Shown here piece by piece: positions 1 through 6,808 of a DNA stretch of 46,029 nt. The stretch covers positions 1 to 46,029 of the forward strand of contig JAGVIV010000217.1 in assembly GCA_020055845.1 (NCBI GenBank), in the 5' to 3' direction. The notes under the pieces were generated by a model. It did not search any database and was not told the origin of the DNA. It saw nothing but the letters and a program-made list of their open reading frames with translations. Source of the DNA: Betaproteobacteria bacterium (GTDB lineage Bacteria; Pseudomonadota; Gammaproteobacteria; Burkholderiales; Gallionellaceae). Position 1 is the stretch's first letter. Each line of letters opens with the position of its first letter. The position numbers and the translations under genes were made by a program.

Positions 1-1
1 C

Positions 2-733
2 GGCGAGCTGTTGCGCGTGGAGGGCGTGAATTGCGAACGCTTGGGGCACCTCGCCCCGTTGAGCATGCCCGGCGGCGACCGCGCCGCGCGCGAACCGTGG
101 CGCATGGCGGCGGCGGTATTGTTCGACCTGCATCGCGGCGAAGAAATCGCGCACCGCTTTCCGGCGCAGCCTGCTACGGTGACCGTACACGAGATGCTGC
201 AAAAAAAATTGAATTGCGCCACGACCACCAGCATGGGACGCCTGTTCGATGCCGCCGCCGGATTGCTCAAAGTCAGCGAAATCCAGTCCCACGAAGGGCA
301 AGCCGCGATGCTGTTGGAAGGTCTGGCCGAAAGCCATGGCAGAGTCGAGTCCCTCCAAGCAGGTTACACACTCACTCCCTCTCCCTTGATGGGAGAGGGC
401 TGGGGAGAGGGTGGTGCAGTGTTAGATTTTCGCCCGCTGCTGGTCGAACTTGCCAACTGCAAAAATTCCGCCTACGGCGCAGCCCTGTTCCATGCCACGC
501 TTGCAGAGGGATTAAGCGCATGGGTACAGCGTGCCGCAACGCAAAGCAATATCAAACAAGTTGCGCTGGGTGGCGGCTGTTTCCTCAACAATGTATTGTC
601 ACAAGTCTTGGCCGATAATTTGTCGGTACACGGCCTGCGTGTGCTCACCGCACAACAGGTGCCGCCCAATGATGGCGGTATTGCCTTGGGACAAGCATGG
701 CTTGCATTGCAAAACATCCGTAGAAGTATTTGA
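2..733 (+). CDS. hypF: HypF, carbamoyltransferase, C-terminal part
   Basis: This is the 3' part of hypF; the reading frame is open from base 2 and the start lies before the window. HypF makes the thiocarbamate on HypE that becomes the CN ligands of the NiFe-hydrogenase active site. The visible part is the Kae1-like C-terminal region, with the typical ending LGGGCFLNNVL...VPPNDGGIALGQAW. An oddity is a roughly 15-residue segment (TPSPLMGEGWGEGG, bases 371-413) that is an in-frame REP-like palindrome, not normal HypF sequence. The next genes are a rhodanese, hypC, hypD and hypE, which fits a hyp operon. The HypF call is secure; whether the insertion leaves it active is unknown. Confidence 0.93.
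   Translation, partial: GELLRVEGVNCERLGHLAPLSMPGGDRAAREPWRMAAAVLFDLHRGEEIAHRFPAQPATVTVHEMLQKKLNCATTTSMGRLFDAAAGLLKVSEIQSHEGQAAMLLEGLAESHGRVESLQAGYTLTPSPLMGEGWGEGGAVLDFRPLLVELANCKNSAYGAALFHATLAEGLSAWVQRAATQSNIKQVALGGGCFLNNVLSQVLADNLSVHGLRVLTAQQVPPNDGGIALGQAWLALQNIRRSI
371..413 (+). repeat. REP-like palindrome inside hypF
   Basis: The core is a perfect 9-bp inverted repeat, CCCTCTCCC (377-385) and GGGAGAGGG (391-399), with a TTGAT loop, followed by CTGGGGAGAGGGTG. The same layout recurs at 2731, 2805, 3229 and 3305. Here it is read in frame within hypF and adds TPSPLMGEGWGEGG. Confidence 0.85.
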
Positions 734-761
734 CATGTATCTATCAACTAAAGGAAAGACT

Positions 762-1151
762 ATGAAAAAATCATTGTTGTCAGTTGTCGCAGTGTTTGCT
801 TTTGTCGGCGTATCGCTGGTGCAGGCTGAGGTGCTTCCAGCATCGGCGGATGTGAAACAGGTCGCGGAATCACAAGCACGGGGCGTGTATCTGCTGGATG
901 TGCGCGAACCGGACGAATTTGCCGAAGTGCATGCCAAAGGTGCCGTGCTTATTCCTTTGGGGCAGTTGTCCTCGCGTTTGAATGAGATTGCACAATACAA
1001 GAACAAACCTGTTGCAGTCATTTGCCGCTCGGGCCGCCGCTCGGCTCAGGGAGTAGAAATATTGCGCAAGGCCGGGTTCACTCAAGTCAGCAACGTGTCA
1101 GGGGGAACTTCCGCTTGGGTGGATGCGGGTCTGCCAGTAATCAGGAAATAA
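762..1151 (+). CDS. Secreted single-domain rhodanese
   Basis: This 129-residue protein starts with a Sec-type signal peptide (KK, then a hydrophobic stretch ending near VQA-E, residues 1-22), so it probably acts in the periplasm. One rhodanese domain follows, with LLDVREPDEF and the active-site loop ICRSGRRSAQG, where the Cys carries the persulfide in this family. I chose the ATG at 762 because AAGGAAAG stands just upstream and the signal peptide begins there; a longer frame upstream overlaps hypF. It lies between hypF and hypC, so it is cotranscribed with hydrogenase maturation. The substrate is unknown; a role in sulfur or cyanide handling is only a guess. Confidence 0.88.
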   Translation: MKKSLLSVVAVFAFVGVSLVQAEVLPASADVKQVAESQARGVYLLDVREPDEFAEVHAKGAVLIPLGQLSSRLNEIAQYKNKPVAVICRSGRRSAQGVEILRKAGFTQVSNVSGGTSAWVDAGLPVIRK

Positions 1152-1154
1152 GCG

Positions 1155-1406
1155 ATGTGCCTCGCCATTCCCGCCCGCATCGAAGAGCTGACGACTCCGG
1201 GCAACGCTATCGTCAATCTGGGCGGTGTGCGCAAAGAGATTTCGCTGGCGCTGGTGGAGGATGCTGCCGTCGGCGAATACGTCATCGTGCATGTCGGCTA
1301 TGCCTTGCAGAAGCTGGATCAGGAGGAGGCGGAGCAGACCTTGGCGCTGTTCGCTGAGATGGGGGCTTTGGATGAGTTGCGCGCCGAGTTGGGAGAGGCG
1401 CAATGA
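1155..1406 (+). CDS. hypC: HypC, hydrogenase maturation chaperone
   Basis: This 83-residue protein begins MCLAIPARIEEL, the HypC/HupF signature. After Met removal the N-terminal Cys binds the Fe centre and the hydrogenase large-subunit precursor, and HypC forms a complex with HypD to carry the Fe(CN)2CO unit. The typical GGVRKEI and YVIVHVGYAL motifs are present. It starts 3 bp after the rhodanese stop, with AGGAAATAAG as ribosome-binding site. The acidic tail is of normal length. Confidence 0.96.
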   Translation: MCLAIPARIEELTTPGNAIVNLGGVRKEISLALVEDAAVGEYVIVHVGYALQKLDQEEAEQTLALFAEMGALDELRAELGEAQ

Positions 1407-1425
1407 AAAATTTTGAAAAACAAAT

Positions 1426-1520
1426 CTCACCACAGAGACACCGAGACACAGAGAAAATCAAACCCACGTTTTGTTTTTCCTCTGTGCCCCCTCTGTGTCT
1501 CTGTGCCTCTGTGGTGAAAG
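1426..1520. repeat. Imperfect inverted repeat of CACAGAG units
   Basis: The left arm (about 1426-1457, CACCACAGAGACACCGAGAC then ACAGAG) and the right arm (about 1475-1520, CCTCTGTG...CTCTGTGGTG) can form a long imperfect hairpin filling the hypC-hypD gap. It is a low-complexity palindromic element of the kind scattered in many bacterial genomes and carries no gene. A role as mRNA structure between hypC and hypD is possible. Confidence 0.75.
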
Positions 1521-1531
1521 GGTTTTAACTC

Positions 1532-2728
1532 ATGAAGTACATCGACGAATTCCGCGACGGTGAACTGGCGAAAAATATTGCCGCCAACATTGCGCGAGAA
1601 GCCGGCCCGCACGGGCAAGCCCGTGTCCCTCACCTCAATCCTCTCCCGCAAGCGGGAGAGGAGGCAATCGAATTGCTACGCGAGATTTCAGCTAACCGCA
1701 CCTATCGTTTGATGGAGTTTTGCGGCGGGCATACACATGCGATTTCGCGTTACGGGCTGGTCGATTTGTTGCCGCCCAATGTGCGCATGATCCACGGCCC
1801 CGGTTGTCCGGTGTGCGTGCTGCCTATCGGGCGCGTGGATCAGGCGATACGCTTGGCGCGTGAGCAGGGCGTGATCTTGTGTACCTATGCCGACACGGTG
1901 CGCGTACCCGCTTCTGACAATCTGTCGCTGATGCGTGCCAAGGCCGGCGGCGCGGATGTGCGCATGATTTACTCGACGCAGGACGCGCTGAAAATCGCGC
2001 GCGACAATCCTGAGCGCGAGGTGGTGTTCCTTGCCATCGGTTTCGAGACCACCACACCGCCGACGGCGGTGGCGATCAAACAGGCTGCCGCCGAGGGGCT
2101 CAAAAATTTCAGCATTCTGTGCGACCACGTGCTCACACCCGCCGCGATGCACGCGATTCTAGCGGTGGAGGGCGGTGTGGCGATTGACGGTTTTGTCGGC
2201 CCTGCGCATGTCTCCACCGTGATCGGCAGCAAACCGTATGAACCATTCGCCGACGACTATCACAAGCCGGTGGTCATCGCTGGGTTTGAACCGCTGGATG
2301 TGATGCAGGCGATTTTGATGCTGGTGCGCCAGATCAACGAAGGGCGCGCTGCTGTCGAAAACGAATTCACCCGCGCCGTCACGCGCGAAGGAAATCTGAA
2401 AGCGCAGGCGCTGGTGGCAGAAGTGTTCGAGCTGCGCGACAGTTTCGAGTGGCGTGGCTTGGGCAGCGTGCCGCACAGTGCGTTAAAACTGCGTGCCAAG
2501 TTCGCCGCCTTCGATGCCGAGTTGAAATTCAAAGTGGATTACGTGGAAGTGCCGGATAACAAAGCCTGCGAATGCGCCGCGATTTTACGAGGCCAGAAAC
2601 GCCCGCAGGAATGCAAGATCTTCGGCACGGTGTGCACGCCGGAGAACCCAGTGGGTTCATGTATGGTTTCTTCCGAAGGTGCGTGCGCAGCGCATTACAG
2701 TTATGGGCGATTCAGGGAGGCGACTTAG
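1532..2728 (+). CDS. hypD: HypD, Fe(CN)2CO assembly protein
   Basis: HypD is the Fe-S scaffold on which, with HypC, the iron receives its CN and CO ligands. The 398-residue product has all HypD hallmarks: FCGGHTHAISRYGL, IHGPGCPVCVLPIGRVD, LCTYADTVRVP, and the Cys-rich end with VCTPENPVGSCMVSSEGACAAHY for the 4Fe-4S cluster. It is about 20 residues longer than usual. The extra part, around residues 27-46 (GPHGQARVPHLNPLPQAGEE), is encoded by two small palindromes at 1610-1660, placed before the first conserved motif. The insert keeps the frame and spares the conserved cysteines, so function is likely retained. Confidence 0.95.
   Translation: MKYIDEFRDGELAKNIAANIAREAGPHGQARVPHLNPLPQAGEEAIELLREISANRTYRLMEFCGGHTHAISRYGLVDLLPPNVRMIHGPGCPVCVLPIGRVDQAIRLAREQGVILCTYADTVRVPASDNLSLMRAKAGGADVRMIYSTQDALKIARDNPEREVVFLAIGFETTTPPTAVAIKQAAAEGLKNFSILCDHVLTPAAMHAILAVEGGVAIDGFVGPAHVSTVIGSKPYEPFADDYHKPVVIAGFEPLDVMQAILMLVRQINEGRAAVENEFTRAVTREGNLKAQALVAEVFELRDSFEWRGLGSVPHSALKLRAKFAAFDAELKFKVDYVEVPDNKACECAAILRGQKRPQECKIFGTVCTPENPVGSCMVSSEGACAAHYSYGRFREAT
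1610..1664 (+). repeat. Double palindrome inserted in frame in hypD
   Basis: Two adjacent hairpins with AA loops occur here: CACGGGC AA GCCCGTG (1610-1625) and CTCTCCCGC AA GCGGGAGAG (1641-1660). The second has the core of the REP-like family seen around the DUF559 gene. Both are translated as part of hypD. Confidence 0.8.
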
Positions 2729-2730
2729 TT

Positions 2731-2770
2731 CCCCTCGCCCGCAAGCGGGAGAGGGGCTAGGGGTGAGGGT
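2731..2770 (+). repeat. REP-like unit R1
   Basis: The stem is CCCCTCGCCCGC AA GCGGGAGAGGGG (2731-2756, one mismatch) followed by CTAGGGGTGAGGGT. It pairs head-to-head with R2 at 2805, forming a doublet upstream of the DUF559 gene. Confidence 0.85.
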
Positions 2771-2804
2771 TTGTGAGATGGAATTAACTTTCATGTACTC
2801 ACCG

Positions 2805-2845
2805 CCCCTCATCCCCAACCCTTCTCCCGCTTGCGGGCGAAGGGA
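2805..2845 (-). repeat. REP-like unit R2, inverted
   Basis: This is the same unit as R1 in the opposite orientation: CCCCTCATCCCCAACCC, then a stem TTCTCCCGC TT GCGGGCGAA. The R1-R2 spacer is about 34 bp and ends in ACTCACC, like the R3-R4 spacer. Confidence 0.85.
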
Positions 2846-2867
2846 GTAGAGAGGATCGGAGAAGTAC

Positions 2868-3263
2868 ATGCTGCATCACCCCGCCAAACTGCCCGATGAC
2901 ATCCGCACCTACGCACGCGAAATGCGCGGCCGGATGACGGATGCGGAAGCGTTGCTGTGGATGTTGTTGCGTAATCGTCGTATCGCAGGAGCAAAATTCA
3001 GGCGGCAGCATCCGGTGGGGCGATACATCCTTGATTTCTACTGTGTCGAAAAACAGTTGGGGGTTGAGCTTGATGGTGGGCAGCATGGCGAGGCGATTGA
3101 TTACGATCAGCGGCGGGATGATTGGCTGCGGGCGCAAGGAATTCAAGTGCTGCGATTCTGGAATAACCAGATGCTGGCAGAGACAGAGGCTGTGATGGAA
3201 GAAATTTATCGGAGGGTTGTTGAGAAAGCCCCTCCCCCGCAGGCGGGGGAGGGGTTGGGGTGA
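2868..3263 (+). CDS. DUF559 (Vsr-like fold) nuclease-like protein
   Basis: The 131-residue protein has the DUF559 pattern: MTDAEALLWMLLRNRR, FRRQHPVGRYILDFYC, LGVELDGGQH, and LRFWNNQM. The D and E/Q residues in the DFYC and ELDGGQH motifs match the PD-(D/E)XK arrangement of this family, so DNA cleavage is plausible; its biological role is not known. GGAGAAG precedes the ATG. The last residues (APPPQAGEGLG) and the stop codon come from REP-like unit R3. The gene splits hypD from hypE and is bracketed by inverted REP doublets, which suggests it arrived as a unit with them. It is not expected to act in hydrogenase maturation. Confidence 0.85.
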   Translation: MLHHPAKLPDDIRTYAREMRGRMTDAEALLWMLLRNRRIAGAKFRRQHPVGRYILDFYCVEKQLGVELDGGQHGEAIDYDQRRDDWLRAQGIQVLRFWNNQMLAETEAVMEEIYRRVVEKAPPPQAGEGLG

Positions 3264-3266
3264 GGG
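3229..3266 (+). repeat. REP-like unit R3
   Basis: This is a perfect 12-bp stem, CCCCTCCCCCGC AG GCGGGGGAGGGG (3229-3254), followed by TTGGGGTGAGGG. It encodes the last residues and stop of the DUF559 gene. Confidence 0.87.
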
Positions 3267-3304
3267 ATGTTGAGTTGAAGCTGAACGATGTGAGGTGCTC
3301 ACCA

Positions 3305-3345
3305 TCCCTCATCCCCAGCCCTTCGCCCGCTTGCGGGAGAAGGGA
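3305..3345 (-). repeat. REP-like unit R4, inverted
   Basis: It has the same sequence as R2 with small changes (CCTCATCCCCAGCCC, then a hairpin TTCGCCCGC TT GCGGGAGAA). With R3 it makes the second inverted doublet, between the DUF559 gene and hypE. Confidence 0.85.
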
Positions 3346-3393
3346 GTTAGACCGTTGCGCGTTTAGCGTTTGCGGAAAAAATGAAAGAGCATT

Positions 3394-4443
3394 ATGAGCA
3401 CAATCAAACCCAACTACACTCGCCCCCTCGACCTCAAAAACGGTCGCGTAGATATGTCGCACGGCTCCGGCGGGCGGGCGATGGCGCAACTCATCAGCGA
3501 GCTGTTTGCTGCCGCCTTCGATAATGAATATCTGGCGCAAGGCAACGACGGAGCTTTGCTGCCGCAGGCGAATGGGCGGCTGGTGATGGCGACCGACAGT
3601 CATGTGGTGTCGCCGCTGTTTTTTGCGGGCGGTGACATCGGTTGTTTGTCGGTGCACGGCACGATCAACGATGTGGCGGTGATGGGTGCGCAGCCGCTGT
3701 ACCTGTCGGCAGGTTTTATCCTCGAAGAAGGTTTTCCGCTGGCCGATTTGAAGCGCATTGTCGAGTCGATGGCGCGGGCTTCGCGCGAGGCGGGCGTGCC
3801 TGTGGTGACGGGCGATACCAAGGTGGTGGAGCAGGGCAAGGGCGACGGCGTGTTCATCACCACTACCGGGGTGGGCGTGGTGCGCGAGGGCGTCAACCTT
3901 TCCGGTGATTTGGCAAAGCCGGGCGACAAGATTTTGCTGTCGGGAACTATCGGCGATCACGGCATGGCGATTTTGTCGCAACGCGAAGGGCTGACTTTCT
4001 CCGCGCCCATCGTGTCGGACACCGCCGCCTTGCATGGCCTCATTGCCGCGATGCTGGGCAGCGGCGCGCAACTGCGCGTACTGCGTGATCCGACACGCGG
4101 TGGGCTGGCGACCACGCTCAACGAAATCGCCAAACAGTCCGGTGTGGGCATGATGCTGCAAGAGTCCTCCATCGCGGTGAACCAGCCGGTCGAAGCCGCG
4201 TGCGAGTTCCTCGGCCTCGATCCGCTGTACGTGGCGAACGAAGGCAAGCTGATCGCGATTTGCGCAGCGGAAGATGCGCCACGTTTGCTGGAGGTGATGC
4301 GCGCGCATCCGCTGGCGCGCGAGGCCACTATCATCGGTGAAGTGCAGGAAGACGCGCACGGCTTCGTGCAGATGACTACCAAGATGGGTGGTCGGAGAGT
4401 TGTAGACTGGTTGGCGGGCGAACAATTACCGAGAATTTGCTGA
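3394..4443 (+). CDS. hypE: HypE, carbamoyl dehydratase
   Basis: HypE receives the carbamoyl group from HypF on its C-terminal Cys and dehydrates it to a thiocyanate, the CN donor. The 349-residue protein shows the PurM-like ATP-binding fold with MSHGSGGRAM near the N-terminus, ATDSHVVSPLFFAGGDIG, and TRGGLATTLNEIA. It ends in EQLPRIC with the required terminal Cys. GAAAGAG lies upstream of the ATG. It follows the DUF559/REP insertion and is followed by a nickel permease. A 475-codon open frame on the other strand is only a shadow of this gene. Confidence 0.96.
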   Translation: MSTIKPNYTRPLDLKNGRVDMSHGSGGRAMAQLISELFAAAFDNEYLAQGNDGALLPQANGRLVMATDSHVVSPLFFAGGDIGCLSVHGTINDVAVMGAQPLYLSAGFILEEGFPLADLKRIVESMARASREAGVPVVTGDTKVVEQGKGDGVFITTTGVGVVREGVNLSGDLAKPGDKILLSGTIGDHGMAILSQREGLTFSAPIVSDTAALHGLIAAMLGSGAQLRVLRDPTRGGLATTLNEIAKQSGVGMMLQESSIAVNQPVEAACEFLGLDPLYVANEGKLIAICAAEDAPRLLEVMRAHPLAREATIIGEVQEDAHGFVQMTTKMGGRRVVDWLAGEQLPRIC

Positions 4444-4568
4444 GAGACTGCCGCCATGTGGAAGGTTTTTTTCTAGACAGACGGAAGTGTCTTTGGGGCT
4501 AATTCCACAAGCTTGCGTTGGCTGGCATAAGCTTTATTGAGCAAGTAGATATTTTTTACGGAGCGTTT

Positions 4569-5384
4569 ATGGAAACCCTGTACGGTGGAGTTTATCCTTT
4601 GTTCTTGCTGGCTTTGGTGTTGGGCATGAAACACGGCATGGATGCGGATCATCTGGCCACTATCGACGGGCTGACGCGTTTTAATGCCGCTGCGGGTCGC
4701 TGCCGCTTGGCGCGTTTATGCGGTTTTCTGTTTTCGCTGGGGCACGGCTGTGTAGTGTGTATCGTGGCGGTTGCCACCGGTTTTCTATTCCAGCAGGGCA
4801 GTGTGCCGGAATGGATGAACGACGTGGGGGCCTGGGTATCGGCATTCTTTCTGCTGGCATTGGGAATGCTCAATCTGTACGCGGTGTTTTCCACCCCTGC
4901 GCACGAAATGGTGAAGATGGTCGGTATCAAAGGGCGTTTCTTGGGGCAACTCAAATATGCCGGACATTCGTTTCCGGTTGCGCTGGTGGGCGCGCTGTTC
5001 GCTTTTTCTTTCGATACCTTGTCCCAGGCGGCTTTCTTTTCCGCCTCCGCCAGCCAATACGGGGGAGCGGGACAGGCATTGTTGCTGGCCGCATGTTTTA
5101 TGTCGGGAATGATGCTCACTGATGCCGCCAACGGCTTGTGGATATCACATCTGCTGCAGCGCGCCGATGCCACCGCGCGAGCCGCTTCGCGCATCATGGG
5201 TGTCACGGTGGCACTGCTCAGCCTATCCGTGGCGGCATTGGGTTTATCGCGCCGTTTCTTTCCCGAAGCTTCATCCTGGCAGGATGGGCGCGAACTGTTC
5301 ATCGGTTCCGCCATCATCGCCATCATCGCTGTGTGTTTTTTGTTCGCGCGTTATGTTCAGCCGCGCGTATCTGTCCCGGCCTGA
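4569..5384 (+). CDS. NiCoT-family nickel/cobalt permease
   Basis: This is an inner-membrane permease of about 271 residues with several hydrophobic segments. It carries the NiCoT signature as MKHGMDADHLATIDGLTR (residues 20-37; HX4DH) and a second motif FSLGHGCVV. Members of the HoxN/NixA family take up Ni2+ or Co2+ with high affinity, and the place after hypE argues for nickel supply to hydrogenase. I start at ATG 4569, preceded by ACGGAG; an upstream TTG at 4518 in the same frame would add 17 residues with no good ribosome-binding site. Nickel is preferred over cobalt on context alone. Confidence 0.9.
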   Translation: METLYGGVYPLFLLALVLGMKHGMDADHLATIDGLTRFNAAAGRCRLARLCGFLFSLGHGCVVCIVAVATGFLFQQGSVPEWMNDVGAWVSAFFLLALGMLNLYAVFSTPAHEMVKMVGIKGRFLGQLKYAGHSFPVALVGALFAFSFDTLSQAAFFSASASQYGGAGQALLLAACFMSGMMLTDAANGLWISHLLQRADATARAASRIMGVTVALLSLSVAALGLSRRFFPEASSWQDGRELFIGSAIIAIIAVCFLFARYVQPRVSVPA

Positions 5385-5392
5385 TTCTCCAT

Positions 5393-5406
5393 ATCAAATA
5401 TTTGAT
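5393..5406. promoter_or_regulatory. 14-bp perfect palindrome
   Basis: ATCAAATATTTGAT lies just after the permease gene in the 184-bp gap before the DHH gene. It could be an operator or part of a weak terminator; no T-run follows. The rest of the gap is AT-rich toward 5568 and probably contains the DHH promoter. Confidence 0.35.
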
Positions 5407-5568
5407 TGTCGCCGAGTGTTTTCGCTCGATGCGACACCGCACATCTCGCCTATTTAAGGAGTGACCACGGCAGCGAGAGTGTTATTAAATATGACATTAA
5501 ATCCTGAGATTACAGTAGAATATATTTAGGGATACAATTAAATAAACTCACTTGCATGGAGAAACACG

Positions 5569-6498
5569 ATGGGAAACAATAAATTTCGTTTGGTAACGCG
5601 AAGCGATTTTGACGGCTTGGTATGCGCCGTTTTGTTGAAGCATTTGGATATGCTTAGCGATATTCAGTTCGTTCACCCCAAAGACATGCAAGACGGCAAG
5701 ATTCAGATCGGTGCGGGTGACATCACCACCAACCTTCCTTACGTTGCCGGCGCGCATCTGGCTTTCGACCATCACTTGTCCGAGACGATTCGCAACACCG
5801 CACACACAAACCATATCATCGATCCGAAAGCGCCTTCCGCTGCACGCGTGGTCTATGATTATTACGGCGGCCTCAAGGCTTTCCCTGCAGCATGGAACGA
5901 CATGATGGCCGCGGTGGACAAGGCCGATGCCGCGCAATTCTCGCGCGAAGAAGTGCTCAATCCCAAAGGCTGGGTGTTGCTCAATTACCTGATGGACTCG
6001 CGCACAGGTTTGGGACGTTTCCGCGAATTCCGCATCTCCAACTATGACCTGATGATGGATCTCATCGATTATTGCAAGAACCACAATATCGACCAGATCA
6101 TGGAATTGCCGGATGTCAAAGAACGCGCCGACTTGTATTTCAGCCATGAAGAAAAATTCCAAGACCAGATCAAACGCTGCTCGACCGTGTATGGCAATCT
6201 GATCGTGCTCGACCTGCGCAAGGAAGAGACTATCTACGCCGGCAATCGCTTCATGATCTACGCGATGTATCCCGACACCAATATCTCCATCCATGTGTTG
6301 TGGGGCGTGAAGCAACAGAACACCGTATTTGCCACCGGCAAGTCCATCATCAACCGCAGCTCGAAGACCAACATCGGCGAACTGATGTTGAAACACGCGG
6401 GTGGAGGACACCAGAATGCAGGTACGTGCCAAGTGGATAACGATAAAGCCGATGCCGTGCTCAAGACTTTGATTACGACTATCAACGCGGATGGTTGA
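5569..6498 (+). CDS. DHH-family phosphoesterase
   Basis: The 309-residue protein has the DHH layout: TRSDFDGLVCAVLL (residues 10-23) for the first metal site, FDHHLSE (about 65-71) for the DHH motif, and a C-terminal DHHA1-type GGGHQNAGTCQ. The family hydrolyses phosphodiester or polyphosphate bonds with Mn2+ (RecJ, NrnA and PPX1-type enzymes). The substrate cannot be read from the sequence; exopolyphosphatase or nanoRNase are the usual guesses. GGAG precedes the ATG. It appears monocistronic, with a strong terminator right after it. Confidence 0.87.
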   Translation: MGNNKFRLVTRSDFDGLVCAVLLKHLDMLSDIQFVHPKDMQDGKIQIGAGDITTNLPYVAGAHLAFDHHLSETIRNTAHTNHIIDPKAPSAARVVYDYYGGLKAFPAAWNDMMAAVDKADAAQFSREEVLNPKGWVLLNYLMDSRTGLGRFREFRISNYDLMMDLIDYCKNHNIDQIMELPDVKERADLYFSHEEKFQDQIKRCSTVYGNLIVLDLRKEETIYAGNRFMIYAMYPDTNISIHVLWGVKQQNTVFATGKSIINRSSKTNIGELMLKHAGGGHQNAGTCQVDNDKADAVLKTLITTINADG

Positions 6499-6540
6499 TT
6501 AAGGCGGGGGCGAGGAAGCTCCCGTTGCAGCTGCCAGAAT

Positions 6541-6574
6541 AAAAAACGCCCCCGGATTTTCCGGGGGCGTTTTT
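6541..6574. terminator. Bidirectional intrinsic terminator
   Basis: A perfect 10-bp stem ACGCCCCCGG / CCGGGGGCGT with an ATTTT loop has an A-run on its left and a T-run on its right. It therefore ends both the DHH gene (plus) and the convergent lipoprotein gene (minus). Confidence 0.93.
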
Positions 6575-6589
6575 GTATGCGCACATGTT

Positions 6590-6799
6590 TTATTGCGTTT
6601 GTTGCTCGACTGCTTTGCGTTGTTCCTCGTCCTGTTTTTGCTGTGTGCCTTCGACAGTTTTGGCTTTGTCGAGGGCATCGCGCTGCGCCTCGAACAGTTT
6701 AGGCGGCGGTGTCTTTTCATCTTTATTCGGGTCATCTTTATTCGGGCTGCAAGCACCGAGTGACAATACGATGCAGAGTGCGAGGATGCTTTGTTTCAT
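6590..6799 (-). CDS. Small lipoprotein
   Basis: The 69-residue protein starts with a lipoprotein signal (MKQSILALCIVLSLGAC; Cys17 would be lipidated). The mature part is charged and Gln-rich, with EAQRDALDKAK and repeated QQ, suggesting a short helix. It lies 9 bp downstream of the CNNM/CorC gene and ends at the shared terminator, so it is probably cotranscribed with it. The function is unknown. Confidence 0.75.
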   Translation of the reverse strand: MKQSILALCIVLSLGACSPNKDDPNKDEKTPPPKLFEAQRDALDKAKTVEGTQQKQDEEQRKAVEQQTQ

Positions 6800-6808
6800 G
6801 GTGCTTCC

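Noticed and set aside
371-3345. CRISPR array made by the repeated GC-rich units
   Set aside because: Units are palindromic, in both orientations, irregularly spaced and partly inside genes, unlike CRISPR repeats with uniform spacers.
2998-4425. 475-codon open frame on the minus strand across hypE
   Set aside because: It is opposite a complete, well-conserved hypE and has Arg/His-rich composition typical of a shadow frame in GC-rich DNA.
5548-6432. 294-codon minus frame across the DHH gene
   Set aside because: It is a shadow of the DHH phosphoesterase; no ribosome-binding site or family pattern.
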